Positions 1 to 10,691 of a stretch of 64,000 nt of DNA are shown one piece after another (position 1 is the stretch's first letter; each line of letters begins with the position of its first letter). The position numbers and the translations under genes were made by a program. The DNA lies in NCBI RefSeq assembly GCF_030012565.1, contig NZ_CP124621.1, forward strand, positions 186,001 to 250,000, read 5' to 3'. This DNA comes from Mesomycoplasma ovipneumoniae. GTDB taxonomy: Bacteria; Bacillota_I; Bacilli_A; Mycoplasmatales; Metamycoplasmataceae. A model generated the notes under the pieces. That model was not told where the DNA came from and did not search any database. It saw only the letters and a program-made list of their open reading frames with translations.

Positions 1-464
1 ACTTGATAAGCACCGGTGTGTTGGGTTATTCCGCCGCGCTCATTTTTTGCAACATTAGTTTTTCTAATAAAATCAAGAAGTGTTGTTTTTCCGTGATCGA
101 CATGACCCATAACCGTAATAATTGGTGGGCGGTGGCTGAGATGGTCAGATTCGTCTTTAATACTTACTTCTTCCATGAAATTTGATGCATCAATTTGGAC
201 TTCTTTTTTAAAATCAAGTCCAAATTCAAGACAAACTTCGGCAATTTCATCTTCAGAGAGACTGTGATTTAAATTGTACATTTTTGCTTGTTTGAAAAAA
301 TAAGTAATAATTTCATTAACAGAGACATTAATTTTTTCTGAAAGTTCGCTAATTGTCATTATTCCCGAAAAGAGGAAAACTCCGTTGTGAACTTTAGTTT
401 CAACAGTTTTTAGTTGAGCCTTAATTTCGCCTACATTTGAGATTCTTTTTTGCGGTTTTTTCAT
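1..464 (-). CDS. infB: translation initiation factor IF-2, N-terminal part (cut by window edge)
   Basis: Brings initiator fMet-tRNA to the 30S subunit and hydrolyses GTP on subunit joining. About 154 residues are visible. A short N-terminal region of about 115 residues leads directly to the GTPase P-loop [14 protein letters not shown], followed by the start of switch I ([12 protein letters not shown]). This is an N-terminus far shorter than in E. coli, as is usual in mycoplasmas. The start is ATG at 462-464, inside the end of the preceding ylxR gene (34-base overlap), so the two are probably translationally coupled. It is the last visible member of the rimP-nusA-ylxR-infB operon, a classic bacterial arrangement. 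The G2 to G5 motifs and the tRNA-binding domains lie outside the window. The identity is secure. Confidence 0.95.
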   Translation of the reverse strand, partial: MKKPQKRISNVGEIKAQLKTVETKVHNGVFLFSGIMTISELSEKINVSVNEIITYFFKQAKMYNLNHSLSEDEIAEVCLEFGLDFKKEVQIDASNFMEEVSIKDESDHLSHRPPIITVMGHVDHGKTTLLDFIRKTNVAKNERGGITQHTGAYQ

Positions 465-721
465 AAGTTTTCTACCTCGATTGCTAAATTTTGGTAAGCA
501 AAAGCGGAAATATTTGTTTTAAAAGCGCGATTAAAAAGTTTTCTTTTAATCGCATGTTGAATTTTTTCATAATCATTGAAAATGTAAGCGCCCCTGCCAC
601 CAATTTTTTTATCAAAATGTTTATCAATAATTAATTTTTGATTAATATAAGTGAACCTAATTAAATTATTTATAGGATAAACTTTTTGATCAACTATACA
701 TTTTCTTGTGTGATTTTTCAT
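431..721 (-). CDS. ylxR: YlxR / RnpM family RNA-binding protein
   Basis: A small basic protein of 96 residues of the YlxR (DUF448) family, recently described in other bacteria as an RNase P modulator (RnpM). Family hallmarks are visible: the start MKNHTRKCI, the strand LIRFTY, the GGRGAYIF turn, and the C-terminal RKLFNRAFK. The position between nusA and infB is the conserved genomic place for this family. Under the standard code it would stop at a TGA after VENL. Read as Trp it gains [10 protein letters not shown] and ends at TAG at 431-433, overlapping infB by 34 bases. It is also close to nusA (9 bases). Function here is inferred from the family and context. Confidence 0.9.
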
Positions 722-730
722 TTTGCTACC

Positions 731-2551
731 TTAAAAGTCAAAATCGTCAATATCAATATCATCAACACCGGTGTATTTTACAAGATCATCATCTGATTTG
801 AAATTTTTAATCTGTCTTTCATTTTGGATATATGATTCATTATCTTCTTCGGTTCGAGGACTGACTTGTACTTTTTGAGCTTTTTGTTCTTGTTTTTTAC
901 CTTCTTCTTCTAAATGTTGCTTGTCAATTAATTCATTTTCGCTGATTGCTTCGTTAAGGGCTGAGTCAAACAAAGAGTCGGCGTCAAAAAATTTTTTTTG
1001 ACTTACATTTGAAAAAGAATATGAATTTTCTTGCGAATCCGATTGATAATTTGAGTAATTTGTATTATTTTCTTTTTTATTAACGACTTTAGCTGAAGGT
1101 CTATTTTTAGTTGCCGGTTGTTTTACAGGACTAGCTGGTTTAGCAACTTCTGGCTGAGTTTTAGCAGATTTTAGCTTACTTCTAGGTATAAATTCATTCT
1201 CAACCCCATAAGGTTTTTCAAGTTCGAGAATATCAGATTCAAATTGCTGCAAAATTGAGTCAAAACTATTGCTAGGTCGACTATATGAATTTCACTTATT
1301 TTGATTTTGATAAGCGCGACTTTGTTGACGTTGCATATATTCGTTTTTGAGATCGATTAGTTCTTGATGATCTTTAACATTTCCGTTTCACTCAATTTGG
1401 AAATTATTGTCTTTAAGAACTGCAGAATAAGGTAAAATTTGAAGTTGACTACGAGTTAAGTCGGCTGTTAGTTTTACGTTTGAACCGTTTTTTCCAATAG
1501 CAAGACTATGTTGAAAATCAGGCACAACTACAGTAAAACGCCGTAATTTATGACTTATTTTGAACTCTTTTACGCAAATAACTTTTGAAGGTGACATTGC
1601 ATTTACAATAAATTGAATTATATTGTCATCATATTTAATAACTTCAATTTTTTCGCCATCAAGTTCTTGGCTAATTGCAAAAATTCTTGAACCAGTCTCA
1701 CCAACAACTGAGCCAATTTCGGAAATATCACTTGCTTCGGCATCATCAGTTTTTCGGATTGCAACCTTACATTTTTCACCAGGAATTCGTGCTATTGAAG
1801 CTATTTCAAGATATTTAGATTGCAATTCAGGAATTGCATCAATTATTTTTTTCTTAACAAGTTGAACTGATTTTGATGAAACGACAACTTGCGACTGTTT
1901 TGTATTTTTAGTTACATTTTCAATAACAACTTCATGACGTGAACCGATTTTTAAATTATTTCCAGTTGCATAATGACTTGGCATAAAAGCAGAAACTTTA
2001 TCATCATCAATTTCAAAAATGTAACCAGCTGAAATTTTGTTTGTGATTGTCGCAGAGACAACTTGATTTTTTAATAATGAATATTTATTAAAAACATTAT
2101 TACGGACAATTTCAGAAATTTTTTGTTTAAAAGTGTGCATAATTGCTGTAAAGAGTCATTGTTCAAAAGCTGTAAGGTCAAGTTCAATTGAAAAAATGTC
2201 GTCAACACGGGCATTTTCGTTAACCTTTTTTGCGTCAGAAACTAAAATAAATGAAATAGATTCATTAATTTTTTCTTCATTTGTCAGCTCATCAAAATAA
2301 GTATCTTCAACAACAATTCCGTTTGTATTAAAAACTTTAAAATTCGAATCTTCCAAATTAGCTTCAATTAAAATATGGGCGTCAGGGTCAATTTTTCGTG
2401 ATATAACAAATTCAATAGCTTCTTGGAAAATGTCAACAACTCTATCTAGCGATAATTCGCTGTTTTTAGCAACCTCCTTAATTGATTGAACAATTAATTT
2501 TGCATTGTCTTTTGGGTTAATTTTAGTAACTTTTTCTCTTTTTCTATTCAT
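731..2551 (-). CDS. nusA: transcription termination/antitermination factor NusA
   Basis: A 606-residue protein that binds RNA polymerase and modulates pausing, termination and antitermination. In order: N-terminal polymerase-binding domain (about 1-135), an S1 domain beginning near NQVVSATITN, two KH domains (GSVVGETGSRI and SLAIGKNGSNVKL loops), then a long low-complexity tail of about 200 residues rich in Q, N, E, K and S. Three in-frame TGA codons (2156-2158, 1388-1390 and near 1288) are Trp. The start ATG at 2549-2551 overlaps the end of the rimP-like gene. The tail is unlike the acidic AR domains of E. coli NusA and looks disordered. NusA may regulate its own operon through the leader hairpin at 2817-2850. 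Confidence 0.95.
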
Positions 2552-2771
2552 CTTGGCAGTCCTGTCCTCTTGAAAGCACTTCTAAAATAAAATTATTTTC
2601 ACTAGACTCAATTTTATCAATAAATTCAGAAATTTTTTTAGAAATCGCTTCAACTTGATCAAGTGAATTATAATTTGTAACAACTCTTAAATAGTTTAGC
2701 CCGTCTTCTAAAACAAAATTAATTGACAAAATATCATTAAATTCATCTTTTAACCTTTGTATTAAATTCAA
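2544..2771 (-). CDS. rimP: RimP-like ribosome maturation protein, N-terminal domain only
   Basis: A 75-residue protein upstream of nusA, the usual place of rimP. It matches the RimP N-terminal alpha/beta domain: YLRVVTNY corresponds to the LRVxID strand, the helix VEAISKKISEFID to the EVSRxLSxxLD segment, and ILEVLSRG to the LEVSSPG signature that ends the domain. The C-terminal SH3-like domain of normal RimP (about 150 residues in total) is absent, because the gene ends at TAG 2544-2546, overlapping nusA. The start is TTG at 2769-2771 behind a GGAG Shine-Dalgarno. Assignment rests on weak motif similarity plus strong synteny. Whether it still helps 30S maturation is unknown. Confidence 0.7.
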   Translation of the reverse strand: MNLIQRLKDEFNDILSINFVLEDGLNYLRVVTNYNSLDQVEAISKKISEFIDKIESSENNFILEVLSRGQDCQDE

Positions 2772-2816
2772 ATTTTCTCCTTTTTCTTCAATGTTTTCAA
2801 TAATTTTGTTAGGTTT

Positions 2817-2850
2817 AAAACAAAAAAGTCGTCACAAAGGACAACCTTTT
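2817..2850 (-). terminator. candidate attenuator in the rimP-nusA leader
   Basis: On the minus strand, between the promoter at 2883-2888 and the rimP start, AAAAGGTTGTC and GACGACTTTTT can pair over 11 bp with two G-U wobbles. The loop is CTTTGT and a U-rich run follows immediately. This is the layout of an intrinsic terminator placed about 45 bases before the first start codon. No upstream minus-strand gene needs it, so I read it as a leader attenuator of the nusA operon. Confidence 0.55.
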
Positions 2851-2882
2851 ATTGAAATGTTAATTTTATAAAGGTTAAAATA

Positions 2883-2888
2883 ATTATA
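2883..2888 (-). promoter_or_regulatory. -10 element of the rimP-nusA-ylxR-infB operon
   Basis: TATAAT on the minus strand (within TTGTATAATTAT), about 110 bases upstream of the rimP-like TTG start. No clear -35, as is common in mycoplasmas. It divides the 300-base gap 2772-3073 with the plus-strand pulA promoter. Confidence 0.5.
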
Positions 2889-2948
2889 CAACTTTTAAAT
2901 TTTTTTTAAAATAAAAAATTAAAAGTAAATGATTTTAAGCTGTTATGT

Positions 2949-2954
2949 TATAAT
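2949..2954 (+). promoter_or_regulatory. -10 element upstream of the pullulanase-like gene
   Basis: TATAAT on the plus strand in TTATGTTATAATTT with a TGN extension, about 120 bases before the ATG at 3074. No convincing -35 or Shine-Dalgarno is seen for this gene. A second possible -10 (TATTATAAC) lies near 3013. Confidence 0.4.
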
Positions 2955-3073
2955 TTAAAAATATGTTTTTTTAGCACATTAATAGAAGTTTTGCTATTTT
3001 TTCAACATAAGTATTATAACAACTTCTAGATTTATCGTTTATTTTAGCACTTTTTTGGGTTTTTATAGTAAAT

Positions 3074-5074
3074 ATGTTTATAAATTATGATACAGCTTTA
3101 ATTAGAAAAAATTCGCGCGGCGAATCGTATTGAGGACCGCTTGGCTTAATTTTTAATTCAAACCGTTTTGAATTTTATTTATGATCGCCTGATGCAACGC
3201 GGGTTCACTTTGCAATTTATGAAAATTTTCAAGACACAAATCCAACCGAAATAATCGCAATGACAAAGCGATATGATGTCTGGTTCTGCGAAATTGATGA
3301 AAAATTTCACGGATATCTTTATAATTTATTAATTGAGCACCGTGATTCAACAATAACCGAAGCGCTCGATCCTTATTCTTATAGTATTTCTCCTTTTGAT
3401 TGAACTAAAAATGAAGTTCCAAAAAGTTATTTAATTGATATTTATTCGACTCAGGCTGGTAAAAGTCCTTCAGATTTATCATTTCAAAGCAAAAATCCGC
3501 TGAATGATGCACTAATTTATGAATTAAATATTCGTGATTTTAGTTCAAAAAATTCAAACATAGCAAATCCAGGTACTTTTCTTGGGGCTCTAGATCAGAA
3601 AATTTTTGATTATTTATCTGCACTAAATTTCAATTTTTTGCAATTATTACCAGTCCATTCTTGTTATACTTTTAGTCAAAAAAATGTTTCAATTCTTAAA
3701 AAAGGTCAAGGAAAAGGTCATTTTACAAACTATAATTGGGGCTATGATCCACTTGGATTTTTTTCAATTAATTCAAGTTATTCGACAAATCCGCTTGATC
3801 CGTATTTAAAAATAAAAGAATTTAAAGCATTTATTGACTCAGCTCATAAAAAAAATATTGGAATTATTCTTGATGTTGCTTTTAGTCAAACTTTTTGCAA
3901 ATCAATTTTAGATGATGTTGCCCGTGGTTATTTTTATCGCGATGAGGCTTTGTCTTTTCCTTCCCAATTTCCGCCTCTTGATTCGCAAAAGCCAATGGCA
4001 TTTAGATTAATTCTAGACTCACTCATTTTTTTTGTTAAATACTATAAAGTTGATGGATTTCGCTTTGATGCGGCTTCGTATTTTGACAAAAAATCGCTTG
4101 AAATTATAAGTATCGAACTTAAAAAAATAAATCCTAACATTATTTTGTTTGGTAAATTTTGTAAAAAAACTGACTTACAGCACAAAAGTCGAACTGAAAA
4201 AACTAGTCGTTCTAATAATTTTAATTTTGCTTATTTAAATTATGGACTTCCAAATGTTATTCGCGGATCAAATGTTCCTGGCGATAAAGGTCTAATTTTG
4301 TCAAAAAACAGTTCAAAATTTGCCTCATATGTCTCACTGATTCCAGGCGGAATTTTTGACTTTGATTTTGGCGATTTTTATCACTCAGCTAGAAGAGATG
4401 ACCTTTTTGCAAACGATATCAATATAAATGTTTCTTATATAACTTCATATGATGGTCCTACTTTGGCTGACAAAATTTTAACAAGTGCTTCAGGACTGAC
4501 AAAAAATGCTTTTATCGAAACTTATCGTCAGGCATTAATGATGGCTTTATTTGTTCAAGGAAAAGTTCTTTTAAGTTCAGGAACTGAGTTTGCCTTTTCA
4601 AAAGCATGTGATTTTTCGGGTGCTAGTTATTCGAATTGTCAACTTAATTTAAATGCAACAAAACCACCTTTTCCATATCAGGCTCATAAATTTCTTGATT
4701 TTTATTCAAACAAAACTACCGATTTTACAAACGGTCTTGATTTTAGTCTTCTTGAAATTAGCGAAATTAAAACTAAAATTTTTAATTTTTTAGCAAAAAT
4801 TAACGAATTTCGTCTAAAAACCCAGTTTTTTAGATTGCCAGATAATCAAACAATTTGTGATTCGATAAAATTTGAAACTGTTGATAATAAAAAAGGCTTA
4901 ATTATTTTTAGCATCCAAATTAAAAACGAAATTATTAAGGTTATTCATAATTTTTCAGCCAATTCTTATGACTATAATTTTGAAGATTTTGATGTTCTTT
5001 TTAACTCTAAATTAGAATTTAGTCAAAATATTATTGAAAAACGACAGTCAATCTTACTTATGAAAAAACTTTAG
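3074..5074 (+). CDS. pullulanase-like GH13 protein with degenerate active site
   Basis: A 666-residue relative of type I pullulanase (alpha-1,6-glucan debranching). A CBM48-like beta domain (about 1-140, with YWGPLGL and RFEFYLWSPDATRVHFAIY) is followed by the GH13 barrel with LIYELNIRDFS, TNYNWGYDP and GFRFDAASYF. The nucleophile region (region II, Asp near 332) is intact, and so is the region IV Asp (near 460). The catalytic acid/base region III, normally GEGW in pullulanases, reads FGKFC, with Lys replacing Glu near 361. Region I reads DVAFSQ instead of DVxxNH, and region IV reads SYDG instead of SHDN. Three key positions have therefore changed. The rest of the fold, including the IRGS motif, is kept. 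TGA codons are Trp. It may be a binding protein, have altered chemistry, or be decaying. No secretion signal is seen. Confidence 0.8.
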
Positions 5075-5125
5075 CCCTAAAATTTGCCTTGAATTTTAAA
5101 AACTAAAAAACAAGGCAAAACTTAG

Positions 5126-5213
5126 AAAATAGGTAATTAATTTTTGCCAAAAAAGTTAAAAAAGTCTATAAAACACGACACTTTTTAAGATTAGCTTATT
5201 AAACTGGGAAAAT
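5126..5213 (+). mobile_element. relic: 3' end of the MITE-like repeat element
   Basis: The stretch from AAAATAGGTAATTAATTTTT through GCCAAAAAAGTTAAAAAAGT to ATTAAACTGGGAAAAT closely matches the 3' ends of the element copies at 17376-17946 (inverted) and 41267-41953. No promoter or 5' end is present here. It lies directly downstream of the pullulanase-like gene, preceded by a hairpin TTTGCCTTG / CAAGGCAAA (5083-5119) that has no U-run. Confidence 0.65.
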
Positions 5214-5221
5214 AAGAAACT

Positions 5222-5251
5222 AAAAAAAACCAGATAAAACTGGTTTTTTTT
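5222..5251. terminator. bidirectional terminator between convergent genes
   Basis: AAAAAAACCAG, loop ATAAAA, CTGGTTTTTTT: a stem with A-run and T-run on either side, so it can stop transcripts from the pullulanase-like gene (plus) and from nox (minus). It ends 25 bases from the nox stop codon. Confidence 0.85.
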
Positions 5252-5275
5252 AGTTAAATTTTTGAGGCAAAAATC

Positions 5276-6652
5276 CTATTTTTTATTATATTTTAGCCCT
5301 AGTGCATTTAAAATTACTTGGATTACAAAGTTAAATGGCTTATTGTAGTGAGGCAAGAAGTAGAAATCTGAAAGAGCAATTTCTGGTAATTTTAGACCTT
5401 TTTGAATTGCTAGTGAAAGGAAATAAATTACTTCAGTGTGATTATATTCTTTTCCATATGAACCAATTTGAGCACCAATTAATTTTAGACTTGGCTTGTC
5501 ATAAGCAATTTTGATTCATACTTTAGATTTATTTTGCATAAATTCTGGGCGATCTCAGTCTTCAAGATATTCAACACCAACATTATCTAAGCCCATTTTT
5601 GGACAAGCATTTTCACAATATCCAGTTGAGGCATAATTAAATCCAAAAACGGAAATTGCATTTGTTCCAACATAACCTGGGAAAGGAATATCTTCACGTC
5701 CTGCAATGTGGAAAGCAGCAACTATCCCTGATTTTACGGCATTTGTTGCAAGCGCAATGTGAGCGTGTTGTTTAGTTACATTGTGAACCATTGAAGCTGA
5801 ATCACCAATTACATAAAGATCTTTATCACTTAGGCAACGTTGGAACTGGTCAACTTTGACTGCGCCATTAGCAGTTTTTTCAACGTCTGTTAAAATTTTA
5901 GTATTTGGTGCAAATCCGATAGCTAAAATTACAAGGTCAGCAGCATATTTACCTTTGTCTGTTTCAACAAAAGCAACTTTTTTTCCACTTTCATCAGCAA
6001 TGAAACGAACAACTTTTTGATTAAATTGTAAATTAATACCTTCTTCAACAATTTTATCCTCAATTTTTTGAGTAAATTCCTTGTCAAAATAATTAGGGAT
6101 AATTCTGTCTTGCATGTCAATTAGCGTTGTTTTTTTACCATATTTGTGAAATGCTTCAAGTAATTCAATACCAATGTAACCACCACCGATAATAATTACA
6201 TTTTTAATTGTTGGATCAACTGCTTTTGCTTTAATTTCTTTTGCGTGAGTAAATGTTTTTGAAACTAAAATATTTTCAAGATCAATTCCCTCAAAAGGTG
6301 GAATAATGGGCCAAGTTCCGCCGGCAAAAACTAATTTATCATAGCTGTCTTTAAAAATTTCGCCACTAACTAAATTTTTAACAGTAATAATTTTATTTTT
6401 ACGGTCAATTTCGAGAACATCATGCTGTAAATGAACATCGATTCCCATTGATTTTAATTGTTCAGGACTTGAATAAAAAAGTCCAGATGGATCGCTAAAT
6501 TCATCAGAAACTCAAAGTGCAATTCCGCAACCTAAAAACGAAATGTCAGTATTTCTATCATATGATACAAGTTCTGCTTGTGGGTAAATAGTTTTTAGGG
6601 TTCTTAAAAACGAAGTTCCGGCATGATTAGTTCCGATTGATATTATTTTCAT
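5276..6652 (-). CDS. nox: NADH oxidase (flavoprotein)
   Basis: A 458-residue FAD-dependent oxidase that reduces oxygen with NADH, regenerating NAD+ for glycolysis and removing oxygen. The start MKIISIGTNHAG is the FAD-binding strand. The redox-active Cys lies in FLGCGIALW (near residue 42), the position used by NADH oxidase and CoA-disulfide reductase. The second dinucleotide site is IIGGGYIGIELLE, with DLVILAIGFAPNT and DLYVIGDSA downstream. The C-terminal dimerisation domain follows a Trp-coded TGA at 5555-5557. The ATG at 6650-6652 has GGAG eight bases upstream. Water-forming type is inferred from family use in mycoplasmas. No H2O2 assignment can be made from sequence. Confidence 0.93.
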
Positions 6653-6708
6653 AAAATCTCCTATTTTAGTGTTTTTTGGGAGTAAAAAATTAAATTTAAT
6701 TTTATTAA

Positions 6709-6714
6709 ATTATA
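6709..6714 (-). promoter_or_regulatory. -10 element of nox
   Basis: TATAAT on the minus strand in ATTGTATAATTT, about 57 bases before the nox ATG. No strong -35 is visible. Confidence 0.5.
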
Positions 6715-6802
6715 CAATGTTTTTCGAATTTTTTATTAAAATTAAGTCACAATTGAAAAAATAAAGAATAAAATAAAAAATTGCTAAAAATGAATAAAAT
6801 AA

Positions 6803-6848
6803 AAAATCTTCGAAACTTTAGAAAAAACTGCTAAATTTCGAAGATTTT
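6803..6848 (-). terminator. rho-independent terminator of rsmE
   Basis: AAAATCTTCGAAA and TTTCGAAGATTTT form a perfect 13-bp stem with a 20-base loop. On the minus strand it is followed by a short U-run. It starts 20 bases after the rsmE stop codon and separates rsmE from nox. Confidence 0.8.
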
Positions 6849-6867
6849 ACCACTTTTTGCTAAAAAG

Positions 6868-7551
6868 TTAGTCATTTATGCACTTACTTAATAGAAAAAT
6901 TGCGGCTGTTTCAGAGCGTAAAATTCTTTTGCCTAAAGACACAACTTTAAAATCAAATTTTTGTGCTAAATCTATTTCTGACTGTTCAAAACCACCCTCA
7001 GGACCGATTATTATAATTGTGTCGCTTTCTGATTGGTCTATTTTTGTCAGGTTTTTCTCACCTTCAAAGGCGATTAATTTTTGACTAAAATTACTAGAGT
7101 TTTTCAAAATATCACTGTAATTTATAGGTAAATTTATTTTTGGAATCAAATTTCGAAAACTCTGTTGTGCGCTGTGGAGACAAATTTGCTCTCATCTTTT
7201 TAATTTTTTTCTTAGATCCCCTTCTAATTTTTGACTTACATTTTTACTAAAAAACGGTCAAATTTCGCTTACTCCAATTTCAACAGCTTTTTGAATTGCA
7301 AATTCAAAGGATTTTGTCTTTAGAATTGCAAGCGCTAAAATAACCTTGTTTTTAGGTTCATTATTTATTTCAAGTTTTTCAATAATTTCAGCTTTGTTTG
7401 AATTTTGAACTAATTTTGCAAGGTAAAATTCACCTTTGTAAACACAGATAAAATTTTCGTTTTTAATTCGCACAACTTTAATATGACTTAAATTTAAATC
7501 ATCAAGAATAAAGAAATTTTCTTGTTTTTCACTAACAAAAAAACGGAACAT
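6868..7551 (-). CDS. rsmE: 16S rRNA (uridine-1498-N3)-methyltransferase RsmE
   Basis: A 227-residue SPOUT-fold methyltransferase that methylates N3 of U1498 in 16S rRNA using SAM. An N-terminal PUA-like barrel (MFRFFVSEKQ to AEIIEKL) is followed by the RsmE signature KSFEFAIQKAVEIGVSEI. The knotted C-terminal SAM site has IIIIGPEGGFEQSEID and LGKRILRSETA. The two halves are joined by Trp-coded TGA. The length is slightly below the usual 240-250. It is transcribed away from alaS and has its own strong terminator at 6803-6848. Confidence 0.92.
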
Positions 7552-7623
7552 AGATAAAATTTTAATATAAAATTTTACAAATCCTAAAAATTAAGTAAAA
7601 TTATTATTATAAGGATAAAACAA

Positions 7624-10275
7624 ATGAAAAAATTATCAGCTAATGAAGTTCGTCAACTTTGATATGATTTTTTTCAACTAAAAAATCATCTTCTTATAGA
7701 ATCTAAACCCCTTGTTCCCCAAAATGATGATTCACTTCTTTGAATTAATTCAGGAGTTGCGGCACTAAAAGATTATTTTATTGGTAAAAAAATTCCACCT
7801 TCAAAACGACTTGTTAATTCGCAAAAAGCACTAAGAACTAATGATATTGAAAATGTTGGGCAAACCTCAAGACATCATACTTTGTTTGAAATGCTAGGAA
7901 ATTTTTCGATTGGAGACTATTTTAAACTTGAAGCGATAGATTTTGCCTTTGAATTTTTGACTAAATGATTAGAATTAGACCCTGAAAAACTTTATATAAC
8001 TTATTATGATAGTGATTTTGAGACTTTAAATAAATGGAAAGGTTTAGGTTTTCCTGAAAATAGACTCATTCCCGGTGGCAAAAAAACTAACTTTTGAGAC
8101 TTAGGTCAAGGTCCTTGTGGTCCATGTACCGAAATTTATTTTGACCGTGGTGAAAAATTTGATGCTCGTGGTGATGAATTAATAAGAAATGACATCGAAA
8201 ATGACCGTTTTATTGAAATTTGAAACATTGTTTTTTCAGAATTTAATAACGACGGAGCACAAAATTATTCACCATTAATGTCAAAAAATATCGATACTGG
8301 TGCAGGTTTTGAAAGAATTGTCTCAATTTTGCAAAACGGTCCAACTAATTATGATACAGATTTATTTTTGCCAATTATTGCAGAAATTCAAAAGTACACT
8401 AATTTTAAATACGATATTGAAAATTATTTTAAAAAAGATGCAAAACAAGCCCAAATCAATAAAAGTTTTAGACTAATTGCTGACCACATTCGTGCAATAA
8501 GTGCCGCAGTAAATGATGGAGTTATGCCATCAAATTTACACCGAGGCTATATAATTAGGCGTTTAATTAGAAGAGCTTATTGAAACGGGAAAAAATTAGG
8601 AATTTCAGAAGAGTTTTTACACAAATTAATCCCAATTGTTGCTAAAACACTGAATGCTAATTTTGATATTGAAAAAATTGAGTCCGTGATTTATAATGAA
8701 GAAAAAAACTTTATAAAAACTCTTGAAATTGGCCATGAACTTTTAGAAAATGAGATAAAAAAAACTGAAGGCCAAATTTCTCCAGAAATTGTTTTTAAAC
8801 TTTTTGTTACCTACGGATTTCCTCCTGAACTAACTCAGGAAATTCTTCAAGAAAAAAATATTAGTTTTGACCTTAAATCATTAGAAGAATATCACGAAAA
8901 ACATGCTCAAATTTCCCGGGCAAATATTAAAAAAGGCATGGGAAAAGTTATTGATTCTTTAAATCAAGTTGAGTCAAAAATTTCAGAATTTATAGGTTAT
9001 GAATTTCACAAAACTGAAACAAAAATTGCTTTTTTAGCAAATCGATTTAATGAAGTTGACCAAACTACTGAGGGCGAAATTTCATATGCAATTTTTGAAA
9101 AAACTCCTTTTTATGCAACAGCAGGTGGTCAAAAACATGATCAGGGATATATAATTCAAGGCGACAAAAAAATTGAAATTATTGACGTTTTTAAAGATAA
9201 ATTTTTAAATAATGTCCATGTTTTTGAAGGTAAACTATCAAAAAATTTACCGGTAATTTTAGAGTTAAATTCAGACAACCGTTTGAATTTAGAGCGAAAT
9301 CACTCAGCAACTCACCTTTTATTTGCTTCACTTCGGGCAGAATTTGGGCCTCAAATTAAGCAACTTGGATCTGACAATAATGAAGAAAGACTGACTTTTG
9401 ACTTTCCTTGTGCTCAAAAACCTTCGAAAGAACAAATAAAATCTGTCGAAAATCGCGTAAATTCATATATAAGTCAACAAGTTCAGCGTGAATATTTAGT
9501 CACAAACCTAGAAAAAGCCCAAAAACTAAATGCAATTATGACATTAGAAGAATCAGAATACATGGATCCTAATGCGCTTCGGCTTGTAGTTTTTCCTGGA
9601 ATTACAACGGATTTATGTGGTGGAACTCACATTCAAAACACTAAATTATTAGAAAAATTCACAATTTTATCCTGTCAAACTAAGGGTTCGGGAATTTATC
9701 GGATTCGTGCAGTTAGCTCTTTTGCCAAAAATGTTGAGTTTTTAAAACAAAATATTGAACTTTTGAAGTTCCAAATTAGTTCATTGGTTAATAAAATTGC
9801 AAAAATTAGTCAAGATTTTAGCTTTGATATTCCAAGTTTTACTGATTTAGATTCAGAATTTGAGCACTTGACAAAAATTGAAGAAGAGCTCAAAGAAAAA
9901 TATAAAAAAATCTTAAAAAATCAAGATATTTCTGAATCATTAGAATTAAATTTAGACAATTTTGTTGACATTAATCAAAATAAGTTTTATATTGATTTGG
10001 AATTTAATTCCAAAAATCTAAAACAATCAGCAGCTACTTTTAGACAAAAAAATCCAAAGTCAACATTTATTTTAGCCACAAATCTCGAAGATGAAAATTA
10101 TTTAATTACAGTTGCATCTTTTAACTTAGAATCAAATGTCATTCTTGAAAAAATTATGGAAATTTACGATGGTGCAGGAGGTGGAAATTCTAAAATAGCT
10201 CAGGCAAAAATCAAGAAAAAACCTATAAAAGACGATATAATTAAGCTTTTATGAGCATTAGACCCAGAGTTTTAG
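7624..10275 (+). CDS. alaS: alanyl-tRNA synthetase
   Basis: An 883-residue class II synthetase that charges tRNA-Ala. The start [17 protein letters not shown] carries the typical N-terminal helix. Motif 2 and 3 regions ([20 protein letters not shown]) come first, the editing domain has the zinc-site histidines (HSATHLLF and CGGTHI), and the C-terminal DHHA1 domain ends with [13 protein letters not shown]. Several TGA codons are Trp, including one close to the end, so the gene ends at TAG 10273-10275 and not at 10254. The ATG at 7624 follows AAGGA. The last 25 bases overlap ruvX. No T-box leader is seen in the 72-base gap before it. Confidence 0.95.
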
Positions 10276-10691
10276 CGCTTGATTTAGGGGTTAAGTCTTG
10301 CGGCTTTGCAATTTCTGATTCAGAATGGAAAATTTCTTTGCCCCTTGAGCAATATAATTTTAATAGGTATGATTTTGCAAGAGTTATCGCGCGAATTGGT
10401 TTTTGATTGGAACAATATTCTGTCTCAACTCTTGTTTTAGGTTATCCTTTGACTTTATCAGGTAAAATTTCTCCAAGAACAATTATGGTTGAAGAATTTG
10501 CCCAATTAATAAAAAAACACTATAAAATACAGCTTTTTTTTCAAGATGAGCGACTTTCTTCCAAGGAAGCCAACTCAATTTTAATTGACTCAGGTCTGTC
10601 CTTTAAAAAAAGGCAAAAAATTATTGACAAATTAGCAGCTCAAATTATACTTGAAAGATTTTTACAAACACAAAATGGATATGAAAAATAA
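10251..10691 (+). CDS. ruvX: RuvX / YqgF Holliday-junction resolvase-like protein
   Basis: A 146-residue RNase H-fold protein; in bacteria it is implicated in processing the 5' end of pre-16S rRNA and possibly in junction resolution. The first strand [17 protein letters not shown] holds the catalytic Asp, VLGYPLT is the family's middle signature, and FQDERLSSKEAN gives the further acidic residues. The DKLAAQIILERFL helix (normally DxxAAxxIL) completes the fold. The start overlaps alaS by 25 bases, indicating coupling. One TGA (FWLEQ) is Trp. Following alaS is a common bacterial order. Confidence 0.9.

Noticed and set aside
731..2551. nusA, ftsH, alaS and most other genes seeming broken into pieces
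   Set aside because: All breaks are TGA codons read as Trp in mycoplasmas; frames rejoin without shifts. They are not pseudogenes.
7552..7623. T-box leader before alaS (also looked for before lysS and asnS)
   Set aside because: Gaps of about 70-85 bases hold no specifier hairpin or antiterminator; nothing like the T-box consensus was seen.
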